From Microbacterium sp. MM2322 (GTDB lineage: Bacteria > Actinomycetota > Actinomycetes > Actinomycetales > Microbacteriaceae): a stretch of 64,000 nt of DNA. The position numbers were made by a program, and so were the translations under genes. Below the pieces are notes generated by a model. It searched no databases, had not been told where the DNA came from, and worked only from the letters and a program-made list of their open reading frames with translations. Positions 31,313-40,201 of the stretch are shown here, one piece after another (position 1 is the first letter of the stretch; each line of letters begins with the position of its first letter). The stretch covers positions 2,480,001 to 2,544,000 of the forward strand of contig NZ_OZ075067.1 in NCBI RefSeq assembly GCF_964186585.1. The letters run 5' to 3'.

Positions 31313-32893
31313 ATGTGGCGACGCGTGCTTGCGGTAGCGACCGCGCTGGTGCTCGCGGCATCCGTCGGCGTCACCGCGACCCCCTCGTCGGCCGAGGCTG
31401 CGGGACCGAGCTGGTACAAGACGAAGGGCTCCCGCGTCGTCAACGCGACGACGGGCAACAACGTCACGCTCCGGGCGACGTCGTGGTTCGGCATGGAGAC
31501 CGACACCTGCGCGCCGCACGGCCTGTGGTCGATCAGTCTCGACCAGGGCATGGCTCAGATCGCCGGCATGGGGTTCAACACGGTCCGCCTGCCCTTCGCG
31601 AACGAATGCCTGACCCGCACGTCGGCGAACTCGGTCAGCCGGGACCTCAACCCGAAGCTGGCGACGGCGTCGCCGCTGAAGATCATGGATGCCGTCATCG
31701 CGACGGCCCGCAAGTACAATATGCGCGTCATCCTGGACCGCCACCGCCCGGGCACCGATGCCCAGTCGGAGCTCTGGTATACGAAGAAGTACTCCGAGAA
31801 GCGGTGGATCTCGGACTGGCAGATGCTCGCCAAGCGGTACAAGAAGGAACCCACCGTCATCGGCGTCGACCTGCACAACGAGCCGCGCGGCCCGGCCTGC
31901 TGGGGCTGCGGAGTGGCTTCTCGCGACTGGCGCGCGGCCGCGACGCGCGCGGGGAATGCGATCCATCAGGTCAACCCGAAACTGCTGATCATCGTCGAAG
32001 GCGTCCAGTACGGACCCGACGGCAGCGCCACCTGGTGGGGCGGCAACCTGCGCGGTGTCGCGAAGAAGCCGGTCATCCTGAAGGTGAAGAACCGCGTCGT
32101 GTACTCGCCGCACGAGTACCCGTCGTCGATCTCGGATCAGCCGTGGTTCCACACCCGGGACTACCCGAACAACCTCCGCAGCGTGTGGGAACGGAACTGG
32201 GGTTTCATCGCGACGAAGGGCATCGCCCCGGTGTTCGTCGGCGAATTCGGGACGAAGCTGCAGACGAGGTCCGACAAGCAGTGGCTCGCGAAGCTGGTGG
32301 GCTACCTGAAGGACCGTCACATCAGCTGGGCCTACTGGTCGTTCAACCCGAACAGCGGCGACACCGGCGGCCTGCTGAAGGACGACTGGTACACCCGCGA
32401 CAAGGCGAAGCTGGCGGCGCTGAAGCCGATCCTCACGCCGAAGAAGGTCCCGTACCCGGCTGCTCCCGCGCCGACGCCGGCGCCGCTACCTCCGCAGCCC
32501 TCCCCGCAGCCGTCGCAGCCGGGAACCTCCCCTCCTCCCGCGGTCGGCCAGTCGTCGAGCGCCTCGTCCAACGGTGTCTCCGCCACTCTCACCGTGTCGA
32601 GCGCCTGGCCGGGCAAGTACCAGATCGCCCTCGCCCTCACCGCTTCGTCGGGCGTGAAGGTGAGGTCGTGGACCGCATCCTGGGCTTCTCCCGGCGCGAC
32701 GGGGGCGGACAGCGCCTGGGGCATGACGTGCCGCGTCACGAGTCCCGGTAAGGCGAGCGCGCGCGTGAGCTGCTCGGGTGCCGAGTGGGGTGTCGCGAAC
32801 CTGTCGCAGGGCGCGCGGGTCGAGGTGGGCGCGATCCTGAACGCGCCGAAACCTCCGGCGAAGCCGACACTGTCGTTCTCCGTCGGCCGCTAG
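31313..32893 (+). CDS. Secreted GH5 endoglucanase with C-terminal CBM2-like domain
   Basis: Predicted extracellular cellulase, 526 residues. Signal peptide 1-30 (ATPSSAEAAG). The GH5 barrel spans about 32-400, with acid/base Glu190 in DLHNEPRG and nucleophile Glu311 in VFVGEFGTK, plus LDRHRPGT, SPHEYP and WAYWSFNP. A Pro/Ser linker (about 408-445) leads to a 90-residue domain with two Cys that resembles a CBM2 cellulose-binding module, ending KPTLSFSVGR. The start is ATG 31313 with GGGGG at 7 nt. Ala/Gly-rich surroundings and codon use are as in its neighbours. Confidence 0.88.
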   Translation: MWRRVLAVATALVLAASVGVTATPSSAEAAGPSWYKTKGSRVVNATTGNNVTLRATSWFGMETDTCAPHGLWSISLDQGMAQIAGMGFNTVRLPFANECLTRTSANSVSRDLNPKLATASPLKIMDAVIATARKYNMRVILDRHRPGTDAQSELWYTKKYSEKRWISDWQMLAKRYKKEPTVIGVDLHNEPRGPACWGCGVASRDWRAAATRAGNAIHQVNPKLLIIVEGVQYGPDGSATWWGGNLRGVAKKPVILKVKNRVVYSPHEYPSSISDQPWFHTRDYPNNLRSVWERNWGFIATKGIAPVFVGEFGTKLQTRSDKQWLAKLVGYLKDRHISWAYWSFNPNSGDTGGLLKDDWYTRDKAKLAALKPILTPKKVPYPAAPAPTPAPLPPQPSPQPSQPGTSPPPAVGQSSSASSNGVSATLTVSSAWPGKYQIALALTASSGVKVRSWTASWASPGATGADSAWGMTCRVTSPGKASARVSCSGAEWGVANLSQGARVEVGAILNAPKPPAKPTLSFSVGR

Positions 32894-32902
32894 TCTCCGA
32901 TC

Positions 32903-33847
32903 GTGCGCCTCGGAGTCCTCGATATCGGTTCGAACACCGTCCACCTGCTGGTAGCTGATGTGCGCCCCGGGGGACGACCCCTCGCGACGACGAGCAACCG
33001 CACCGTGCTGCGCCTCATGCGCCATCTCACACCCGACGGATCGATCAGCGCGGAGGGCGTCGACGCTCTCGTCCGTGCCGTGACCGATGCCCGCCGGGTC
33101 GCGGAGCGCGAGAACGTCGTCGAACTGCTCGCGACCGCGACGAGCGCCGTTCGCGAAGCCACCAACGGTGCCGAGGTCATCGCGCACATCGAGGCGGCGC
33201 TCGGGCAGGACCTGCAGGTGCTCGGCGGCGAGGCCGAGGCGCGATTCACCTTCCTCGCCGTGCGGCGCTGGTTCGGCTGGTCGGCCGGCCAGATCCTGCT
33301 CTTCGACATCGGGGGCGGCTCACTCGAACTCGCTGCGGGAAGCGACGAGCTGCCGGAGGTCGCGGCATCCGTCCCGCTCGGTGCCGGCCGGATGACGGTC
33401 GAGTACCTGCACGACGACCCGCCGGGAGAGGATGCCGTCGAGCGCCTGCGCGAGCATGCGAAAGCGACCCTGAAGCCGGTCGTGGCGCAGATGGCGTCGC
33501 AACCCTCCCCCGAGCACGTCGTCGGCTCGTCGAAGGCGATCCGTTCGCTCGCGAAGCTCGTCGGGTACCCGGCGCCGGGGTGGGCGGGCACCGAGCGCAT
33601 GGTGCTGCCGCGCGGGGCGCTCGGGTCGTGGATCCCGCGGCTCGCTCGGATCCCGGCATCCGCTCGGCAGGAGTTGCCGGGGATCACGGCGGACCGCACC
33701 TTCCAGATCGTCGCGGGGGCGGTCGTGCTCCACACCGCGATGACGGCGCTGCAGGTCGACGAGCTCGAGGTGTCGCCATGGGCGCTCCGCGAGGGCGTCC
33801 TGCTGCGCTACATCGAGTCGCTCAGCTGGAATGCGCCGACGGCCTGA
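32903..33847 (+). CDS. Ppx/GppA-type phosphatase
   Basis: 314 residues, close to the short actinobacterial exopolyphosphatase/pppGpp-phosphatase form. ASKHA phosphate motifs LDIGSNTVHLLVAD (5-18) and LFDIGGGSLELA (about 134-145), with the Glu-containing ATSAVREATNG between. It may hydrolyse polyphosphate or (p)ppGpp. GTG 32903 is preceded by TAGTCT at 6 nt, suggesting leaderless transcription from its own promoter immediately after the cellulase stop. Confidence 0.9.
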   Translation: MRLGVLDIGSNTVHLLVADVRPGGRPLATTSNRTVLRLMRHLTPDGSISAEGVDALVRAVTDARRVAERENVVELLATATSAVREATNGAEVIAHIEAALGQDLQVLGGEAEARFTFLAVRRWFGWSAGQILLFDIGGGSLELAAGSDELPEVAASVPLGAGRMTVEYLHDDPPGEDAVERLREHAKATLKPVVAQMASQPSPEHVVGSSKAIRSLAKLVGYPAPGWAGTERMVLPRGALGSWIPRLARIPASARQELPGITADRTFQIVAGAVVLHTAMTALQVDELEVSPWALREGVLLRYIESLSWNAPTA

Positions 33848-33850
33848 GTA

Positions 33851-34744
33851 TCAGGGCGTGACCATGCCGCCGTTGACGTTGAGGGTCTCGCCCGAGACGT
33901 AACTCGACTCTGCCGACGCGAGGAAGACGAAGGCGGGCGCGATCTCGGCAGGCTGGCCGGCGCGCTTGTACTCGTTCTCCTCGTCGAAGGCTGCCATCTG
34001 CTCGTCCGAGACGCCGTCGCTCACCTGGAGCGCGGACCACACCGGGCCGGGCGCGACGACGTTGACCCGGATGCCGCGCGGCGCCAGCTGCTGTGCGAGA
34101 CCCTTCGAGAGGTTATTGACCGCCGCCTTCGTCGCCGCGTAGTCGAGCCGGTCGGGCGCAGGCTTGTAGGCCTCGAGCGAAGCCGTGCTGATGATGGATG
34201 CCCCGGCCGGCATATGGGCGAGGGCGGCCTTCACGATCCAGAAGAAGGCGAACACGTTCGTCTCGAAGGTGGTGCGGAACTGCTCGTCCGAGAGGTCCTC
34301 GACCCGGCTGACGGCGACCTGCTTGCCGGCGTTGCTGACCAGGATGTCGATGCCGCCGAGGAACTCGGCAGCCTCGGCGACGAGGGCCCGGCAGCGCTCG
34401 GGGTCGGTGATGTCGGCGGCGATCGCGTGACCGCGGACGCCGGCGTCGGCGATGACCTGCAGGACGTGGTCGGCATCCTCCTGCTCGTCCGGCAGATGGA
34501 CGATGACGACGTCGGCGCCCTCACGGGCGAAGGCGATCGCGGCGGCGGCGCCGATTCCCGAGTCGCCTCCGGTGACGAGCGCCTTGCGCCCCTGCAACCG
34601 GCCGGTGCCGCGGTAGGTGTGCTCGCCGAGGTCCGGCACCGGCGTCATCCGCGCCTGCACGCCCGGCTCGGGCTGATGCTGCACGGCAGGCTCGACGCGT
34701 GCGTAGCGCGTGACGGGGTTGTCGAACGTGTACTGGTCGGTCAT
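33851..34744 (-). CDS. SDR-family oxidoreductase (YdaD/YhdF-like)
   Basis: 297 residues from ATG 34744, with TACCGT 6 nt upstream. An approximately 45-residue N-terminal extension precedes the Rossmann fold, as in Bacillus general-stress SDRs. NAD(P) motif ALVTGGDSGIGAAAA, NNAG-equivalent VSNAGKQ, and the catalytic Ser-Tyr-Lys in STASLEAYKPAPDRLDYAAT followed by K. The C-terminal SGETLNVNGGM is diagnostic of the family. The substrate is unknown. It is convergent with the Ppx gene. Confidence 0.9.
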   Translation of the reverse strand: MTDQYTFDNPVTRYARVEPAVQHQPEPGVQARMTPVPDLGEHTYRGTGRLQGRKALVTGGDSGIGAAAAIAFAREGADVVIVHLPDEQEDADHVLQVIADAGVRGHAIAADITDPERCRALVAEAAEFLGGIDILVSNAGKQVAVSRVEDLSDEQFRTTFETNVFAFFWIVKAALAHMPAGASIISTASLEAYKPAPDRLDYAATKAAVNNLSKGLAQQLAPRGIRVNVVAPGPVWSALQVSDGVSDEQMAAFDEENEYKRAGQPAEIAPAFVFLASAESSYVSGETLNVNGGMVTP

Positions 34745-34908
34745 GCTGCCACGGTAGGTCGGGATGCGGCATCCGCTCACCCCCTTGCGGAGCGCGCGGC
34801 GGCGCGGCAGAGCAGGGCGTGGACTCCCGGGCGGCCCGCGATCCTCGCACTTGCCCGGCCTGCGCGCAAGCCGTCCGCGCGCGCGATCTGGCTACCTAGA
34901 GTGGGGCC

Positions 34909-36285
34909 GTGCCGAGCGCCGCAACCCCTTCTCACGAGTGCACCGTCTTCTTCCTCCCGGGGTTGGGGCTGGATGCCTCGGCTGTCAGCGCGATCGCGGC
35001 GGCAGCGGACGCGCGGCTCCGCATCGTGGCGGTCGATCTGCTCGACCGGGGGCGCGCGGCATCCGTCGACGACCTCGCCGACACCGCGCTCGAGCGCATC
35101 GCTGCGGCGGCTGACGGCGGCCCGTTCCTCGTCTGCGGACACAGCCTCGGCGGCAAGGTCGCCGGGCGGGTGATGGCGCGCGTGCTGGCCGGCACCGAGC
35201 CCGTGTTCGGGCTCGCGGGTGCCGTGCTCCTCGCCCCGTCTCCGCCGGCTCCCGAGCCGATGCCGGACTCCACGCGCGCGGAGATGCTCGAGACCGCGCA
35301 GGGCGAGCACCTGTCGCGGGAGGATGCCGCCGCTTTCATCGCCGCGAATGTCGCCGCGCCGCTGGCCGCCGACCTGCACGACGCGGCGATCGATGCGGTC
35401 GTGCGGCAGCCGGCATCCGCGTGGCGTGACTGGCTCACCGCGGGCAGCCTCGAAGACGCGACCTCGCTCGTGGGCGTGCTCGATCTGCCCGTCGTCGTGC
35501 TGGCGGGCGAAGAGGACGACGCCCTCGGCGCCGACGCGCAGCCGGAGCTCGTGGCGGACGTCTACCCCCGCGCCCGGGTAGAGCGGATGCCCGGTGTCGG
35601 GCACCTGCTGCCGTACGAGGCTCCCGAGCGGGTCGCGGCGGTGCTCATGACGACATGGCAGGCGATCCGCGCCGGGGCCCCGGTCGTCCCCACGGAGTGG
35701 GGGCGTGTGCTCGCGTCGACGCGGGTCGACGTCGCAGTGCGGCGCGCTCTCGCGCATCGCGCGATCGCCGACGACCTCGAGCGAGCACCGCGGACGCTGA
35801 GCCGTGCGCAGGTGCAGACACTGCGGGAGCTGGCCGCGCGCCTGGTTCCGCAGGGCGAGGGCGGGGCGATCGATCTCGCGCTGCGCGTCGACGACCTGCT
35901 CGCCGACGACGGCGGAGATGGTTGGCGTCCGGCGGGATCACCGGTCGACGCCGTCGCGTACGGCCTCGGTCTCGACGCCATCGCTGCGGTCTGGCCGAGC
36001 GAGGCGGCCGGCCAGCGTGATCTGATCGCGCGGATCGTCGCCGAGGGTATCCCCGCGGACGGGCTCGGTGCCGACGGCATCCGTTCGTGGTTCGAGGATG
36101 CGCGGAACGATCTGCTGCGCGTCTGGCTGTCGCACCCCGCATCGTTGGTGAGGATCGGGTTCGACGGTTTCGCGATCGGCGGCATGGGTCCGCGTCCTGC
36201 GGGATGGGCCGAGATCTCAGCGGGCCGGAGAGAGCCGTGGGAGCCGTCGGGGCTGGGCGAGACGGTGACGGAGGGAGTCGCATGA
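34909..36285 (+). CDS. Alpha/beta hydrolase fused to a GMC-partner (gluconate dehydrogenase subunit 3-like) domain
   Basis: 458 residues from GTG 34909, with TAGAGT 6 nt before (leaderless). Residues 1-250 form an alpha/beta hydrolase: nucleophile elbow CGHSLGG (Ser79), acid loop VVLAGEEDDALGAD, and His in GVGHLLPYEAP. Residues about 265-458 are helical and match the small-subunit pattern accompanying GMC dehydrogenases (RTLSRAQVQTLRELAARLVP, then ending WAEISAGRREPWE). Its stop overlaps the GMC gene (ATGA), so the C-terminal half probably docks on that enzyme. The substrate is unknown. Confidence 0.75.
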   Translation: MPSAATPSHECTVFFLPGLGLDASAVSAIAAAADARLRIVAVDLLDRGRAASVDDLADTALERIAAAADGGPFLVCGHSLGGKVAGRVMARVLAGTEPVFGLAGAVLLAPSPPAPEPMPDSTRAEMLETAQGEHLSREDAAAFIAANVAAPLAADLHDAAIDAVVRQPASAWRDWLTAGSLEDATSLVGVLDLPVVVLAGEEDDALGADAQPELVADVYPRARVERMPGVGHLLPYEAPERVAAVLMTTWQAIRAGAPVVPTEWGRVLASTRVDVAVRRALAHRAIADDLERAPRTLSRAQVQTLRELAARLVPQGEGGAIDLALRVDDLLADDGGDGWRPAGSPVDAVAYGLGLDAIAAVWPSEAAGQRDLIARIVAEGIPADGLGADGIRSWFEDARNDLLRVWLSHPASLVRIGFDGFAIGGMGPRPAGWAEISAGRREPWEPSGLGETVTEGVA

Positions 36286-37853
36286 CCGGCGACCAGCGCC
36301 GGGTGACGGATCACCCGAGCATGCAGAGGTTCGACCTGGACGAGGTCGTCGACGTCGTCGTGGTGGGCACGGGCGCCGGTGGCGCTCCTCTGCTCGCGCG
36401 TCTCGCGGCGGCGGGGCTGCGCGTCGTGGCGCTCGAGGCGGGTCCCGACTTCGCACCCAGCGAGTTCACTCCCGACGAGTTGGAATCCACGAAGATCAAC
36501 TGGATGTCGGAGCGTCTGAGCGGCGGCGAGGATCCGACGGCGTTCGGCCCGAACAACAGCGGTTTCGGCGTCGGCGGCAGCACCCTGCATTGGGGCGCCT
36601 TCACTCCCCGACCCGACGCGCGCGACCTGCGCCTGCGCTCCGACACCGGCGAGGGCCGCGACTGGCCGATCGATCACGCGGAACTGATCCGCTACATCGA
36701 GCGGGTCGAGTCCGACATCGGCGTGAGCGGTCCGGCGCACTACCCGTGGGACCCGTCGCGCCGCTACGCCTATCCCCCGGTGCGTCGCAACGGATCGTCC
36801 GACGTGATGATCCGCGGGTGCGAGGCGCTCGGCATCACGGCGACCGACGGACCTGCGGCGATCATCACCCGCGACCGCGACCAGCCGCACTACGGCCGGC
36901 GTCTCGCGACGCTCGACAACGGCGACATCCACCAGGGCGACCGGTTCGGCGCGAAGGCCACCACCGCGAACACTTACCTGCCTGCCGCGGTGGCCGCCGG
37001 CGCCGAGGTGCGACCGGACTCGTTCGTCCACGGGATCGAACGGGATGCCGCGGGCCGTGTCACGGCCGTGGTGTACCGCTCGGGTGGTGTCGAGCGGCGG
37101 CAGCGGTGCGCGGCTCTGGTGCTGGCGGCCGGTGGGGTGGAGACTCCTCGACTGCTGCTGCACACGGGCATCGCGAACGGGAACGGCGCCGTGGGGCGCG
37201 GGTTCATGGCGCACGGCGGCGTGCAGGTGTGGGGCCGGTTCGACGAGCCGATCCGCGGGTATCGCGGGTATCCGTCGTCGATCATCAGCGAAGACTTCGT
37301 GCGCCCGGAGGGCGTCGACTTCGTCGGCGGATACCTGCTGCAGAGTCTTGGCGTCATGCCTCTCAACTTCGGCGCGCAGCTCGTGCGCGGCGCAGGGCTC
37401 TGGGGCGACGATCTCATGTCGGCGATCGACGAGTACCCGTTCAGCGCGGGCATCGGCATCAACGGCGACTGCCTGCCCGACGACGGCAACGCTCTGACGC
37501 TGAGCGACGAGCTCGCCGAAGACGGGATACCGAGGGCCGAGATCTCCTTCTCGCAGGGCGACAACGAGCGGGCCATCGACCGGCACAGCGTCGCGACGAT
37601 GGAGCGGATCCTGCGGGCCGCGGGTGCGCGCAGCACCCGTGTCACGCAGCGGACCGCTCATACACTCGGCACCGCGCGCATGAGCGACGATCCCGAGGAC
37701 GGCGTCGTCGACGCATCCGGTCGGTCCCACGAAGTGGACAACCTCTGGATCTGCGACAACTCGACGTTCCCGAGCGCGCTGACGGCGAATCCCGCGTTGA
37801 CCCAGATGGCCCTCGCGCTGCGGACCGCCGACCTCATGCTCGCGGCCCGCTGA
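36282..37853 (+). CDS. GMC-family FAD oxidoreductase
   Basis: 523 residues. The FAD Rossmann fold begins VVVVGTGAGGAPLLARLAAAG and continues LEAGPDF. GGSTLHWGAFTPRP is the GMC signature. The C-terminal catalytic block includes RTAHTLGTARM, with VDNLWICDNSTFPSALTANP and ALTQMALALR. It lacks a signal peptide. Members oxidise sugars, polyols or sterols, and those with a separate subunit 3 are membrane-linked dehydrogenases. Co-translated with the fusion protein upstream. Confidence 0.9.
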   Translation: MTGDQRRVTDHPSMQRFDLDEVVDVVVVGTGAGGAPLLARLAAAGLRVVALEAGPDFAPSEFTPDELESTKINWMSERLSGGEDPTAFGPNNSGFGVGGSTLHWGAFTPRPDARDLRLRSDTGEGRDWPIDHAELIRYIERVESDIGVSGPAHYPWDPSRRYAYPPVRRNGSSDVMIRGCEALGITATDGPAAIITRDRDQPHYGRRLATLDNGDIHQGDRFGAKATTANTYLPAAVAAGAEVRPDSFVHGIERDAAGRVTAVVYRSGGVERRQRCAALVLAAGGVETPRLLLHTGIANGNGAVGRGFMAHGGVQVWGRFDEPIRGYRGYPSSIISEDFVRPEGVDFVGGYLLQSLGVMPLNFGAQLVRGAGLWGDDLMSAIDEYPFSAGIGINGDCLPDDGNALTLSDELAEDGIPRAEISFSQGDNERAIDRHSVATMERILRAAGARSTRVTQRTAHTLGTARMSDDPEDGVVDASGRSHEVDNLWICDNSTFPSALTANPALTQMALALRTADLMLAAR

Positions 37854-37871
37854 CCCCGGGTCAGCGGGCGG

Positions 37872-39815
37872 TCACCGGACAACGGCTGTGGTCGCCGCAG
37901 ATGTTGCAGACGCGGTGGTGTACTCGCTCTTCTTTCCGGTGACCGTGACAGTGAGCTTCTTGCCCTGCAGGGAGGACGGGATCTTGTACGTCGATCCCGT
38001 CGCCTTCGAGACCGGCTTGCCACCAGCGAACCACTGGTACGTGAGTGAGGCGCCGGTGGTCCAGGTCCCGGGGACAGCCTTCAACGTCGAACCGACTTTC
38101 GCCGAGCCGGTCACCTTCGGAATGGGTGCCACAAGCCTGCCGGCTGCTACGGGGTCTTCCATCCACTGACTCACATTGACGGAACTCGTTCCCGTCGACC
38201 AGCCGGTGACGACAACCCCGATGTTGGTTCCGAAGTCGGCCGGGGTCAACGCGAGCGTCGATCGGGTTGCACCGCGGATCGGCTCGCCGTCTCGATACCA
38301 CTGGTAGGCGAAGCTGGCGCCACGGCCCCACGCGCGAGACACGGCGGTCAGCGTCGAGCCGACACGGACAGTTCCCGATACCGTGACGCTTCCGGCCGCG
38401 ACAGCCCGGGGCGCCGTCGCGTTGTATCCCGTCAGGGTCGCCGGTGTGCCCACCGTGAACCGCTTGGCTCCGTTGACGCTCGGTTTTCCGCCGAGCCAAA
38501 TGGCGCGCGCTCTGCCCTCCTGCCACGCAGTGAATTCGAGCGTGTACGTTCCGGCCGGCAGTCCGCTGAGGGTGTACTTTCCGGCGGCGTCCGCGGTTTC
38601 GTCGACAACTCGCTCCCAGACGCCGTCAACGAGGCGGAACGCGGCAACCAATCCGTCGGAGACAGCCTTCCCCGAAGAATCCCGGAACGTACCGGTGACG
38701 CGCGTCCCCTGCGGCAGAGTGGCGTTCATCTTCCGGAGATCGTTCGCTCCTGAGATCGTGACCGGTGCCGCCGTAGCGCTCGAGGCTTGCCCTTTCCACC
38801 ATGTTTCGGCGAGACCACCGTCGGTCGGGCGGAACCGGAGGGTGTACCGCCCGTCGGCGAGCCCTTGCAGCAGGTAGGACCCGTCTGGCTTCGAGTATGT
38901 GTGACCGATCGACCGACCCGCCTGGTAGACGAAGACCTGAACGTCCGCTTGGCGAGCCCCGGACGGCCCCGTCACCACCCCACCGATGGTGCCCCCGCTT
39001 GTGAGGCGTGCATCGAGATTCGCGACTCTCTGTCGGCCGGAAACGGTGACAGTCGTCGCTGCGGCGGCGGTGGGGGCGTTTTTCCACCACTCGGTCACGA
39101 GGTTGACGTTCACGTCGCCGGGTGCCGCGAAGTCCACGCGATAGGTTCCCGGCGGAACCGCGCGGATACTCCACGCGCCGGTGCCGTCGGATCCACCCTG
39201 CACGGAAACCCCGGTCGCGGTGTTCACGGCCGTGACCCGGATCCCGTCCAGCGCGCGTCCCGAAGGTCCTGTGACACGACCGGAGAGGATGCCGCCCGCC
39301 GCCAGCGACGCATCGACGTTCTTCACCGTGGCGCCGCGGGCGAGCGTAATGGCCACTGCGGTGGACGAGTTGGGGGCGTCGCGCCACCACTCTCTGATCA
39401 GATTGGTCGTTTCGTTCGGCCGGAACTCGACGACGTAGCTGCCCGCCATCAGCCCGACGAACCTGTACGTCCCATCGGCGGATGTCTTCACGTTGCCGAT
39501 CCGCTCTACGGCGGATCCGATGCGGCGAGCATATTCGACCATGACACCGCCGAGGTTCTTGCCATTCGAGTCGGTAACGCGACCGCTGATAGTGGCCCCG
39601 GTGACGCCGACTCCCGCTACCGCGGCCCCCTTCGCGTCCATCACCTTGCCACCGAGCGTCGCGGACGTGTTCTGCGTGTCGAGCGTTGCCGTCGGAGTCA
39701 GGACACCGGATGCCGCTGTGGCAGCCTGCGGCGCGGCCAAGAGACCCGACATCGCGATGATCCACGCGGCGGTGACCGCCGAACCGCGCACGAGAAGACG
39801 GTGCCGTGCACTCAT
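37872..39815 (-). CDS. Large secreted protein of carboxypeptidase-regulatory-like and Ig-like repeats
   Basis: 647 residues from ATG 39815 (GGGGAG at 7 nt). Signal peptide about 1-35. Then four or five carboxypeptidase-regulatory-like modules of about 85 residues (repeated SGRVT...G and SDGTYRF...GSYVVEF), many followed by a W-rich segment such as REWWRDAPNSSTA, EWWKNAPTAAAA and TWWKGQASSATA. Two C-terminal Ig-like units (VTVSGTVRVGSTL...YQWYRDG and VTGSAKVGSTL...YQWFAGG) resemble those in the 58312 protein. No LPXTG anchor. Probably an adhesive or structural surface protein. Confidence 0.8.
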   Translation of the reverse strand: MSARHRLLVRGSAVTAAWIIAMSGLLAAPQAATAASGVLTPTATLDTQNTSATLGGKVMDAKGAAVAGVGVTGATISGRVTDSNGKNLGGVMVEYARRIGSAVERIGNVKTSADGTYRFVGLMAGSYVVEFRPNETTNLIREWWRDAPNSSTAVAITLARGATVKNVDASLAAGGILSGRVTGPSGRALDGIRVTAVNTATGVSVQGGSDGTGAWSIRAVPPGTYRVDFAAPGDVNVNLVTEWWKNAPTAAAATTVTVSGRQRVANLDARLTSGGTIGGVVTGPSGARQADVQVFVYQAGRSIGHTYSKPDGSYLLQGLADGRYTLRFRPTDGGLAETWWKGQASSATAAPVTISGANDLRKMNATLPQGTRVTGTFRDSSGKAVSDGLVAAFRLVDGVWERVVDETADAAGKYTLSGLPAGTYTLEFTAWQEGRARAIWLGGKPSVNGAKRFTVGTPATLTGYNATAPRAVAAGSVTVSGTVRVGSTLTAVSRAWGRGASFAYQWYRDGEPIRGATRSTLALTPADFGTNIGVVVTGWSTGTSSVNVSQWMEDPVAAGRLVAPIPKVTGSAKVGSTLKAVPGTWTTGASLTYQWFAGGKPVSKATGSTYKIPSSLQGKKLTVTVTGKKSEYTTASATSAATTAVVR

Positions 39816-40054
39816 GTGAGCACTCCCCTGCGAGCGCCCCAGCGCCCGACATTCGATCGGGAACCACCCCTCGGGCTCCTCGCGCTCAGCATGGCAGAGC
39901 GTCAGCTTGGTCAGCAACAACGGGTTCGTCGATGTGTCGCTGCCCCAGCGTCATCTCGCCGTCGCACGCATCCGCTACCGTGGTGCGCACGTCCTCGTCA
40001 ACGGTGCCGATCTGAGCCTGAGCGCTGTCGCGCTGTCGCCCGAGGAGGAACTCG

Positions 40055-40198
40055 ATGTCCGCTCGTTCGTCGCACCGCCGTTCACGCAAGCGGTCCGCCC
40101 CGAAACCCCCCGGGGTGCGGTGGTGGGTCTACGTGATCGTGATCGTAATCGCGGTGGGGGCAGCAGCGCTCGTCGTGGCGGCGCTGCTCGAATACTGA
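40055..40198 (+). CDS. Small membrane protein, 47 residues
   Basis: MSARSSHRRSRKRSAPKPPG followed by a single hydrophobic helix WWVYVIVIVIAVGAAALVV and a short tail ALLEY: a basic cytoplasmic N-terminus with one transmembrane segment. ATG 40055 has GAGGAGG at 7 nt, and TACCGT near 39978 could be its -10. Codon third positions are G/C-rich like true genes. It ends 4 nt before the convergent sensor-kinase stop. Size and composition fit a small regulator or anchor; function unknown. Confidence 0.6.
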   Translation: MSARSSHRRSRKRSAPKPPGVRWWVYVIVIVIAVGAAALVVAALLEY

Positions 40199-40201
40199 GC
40201 C

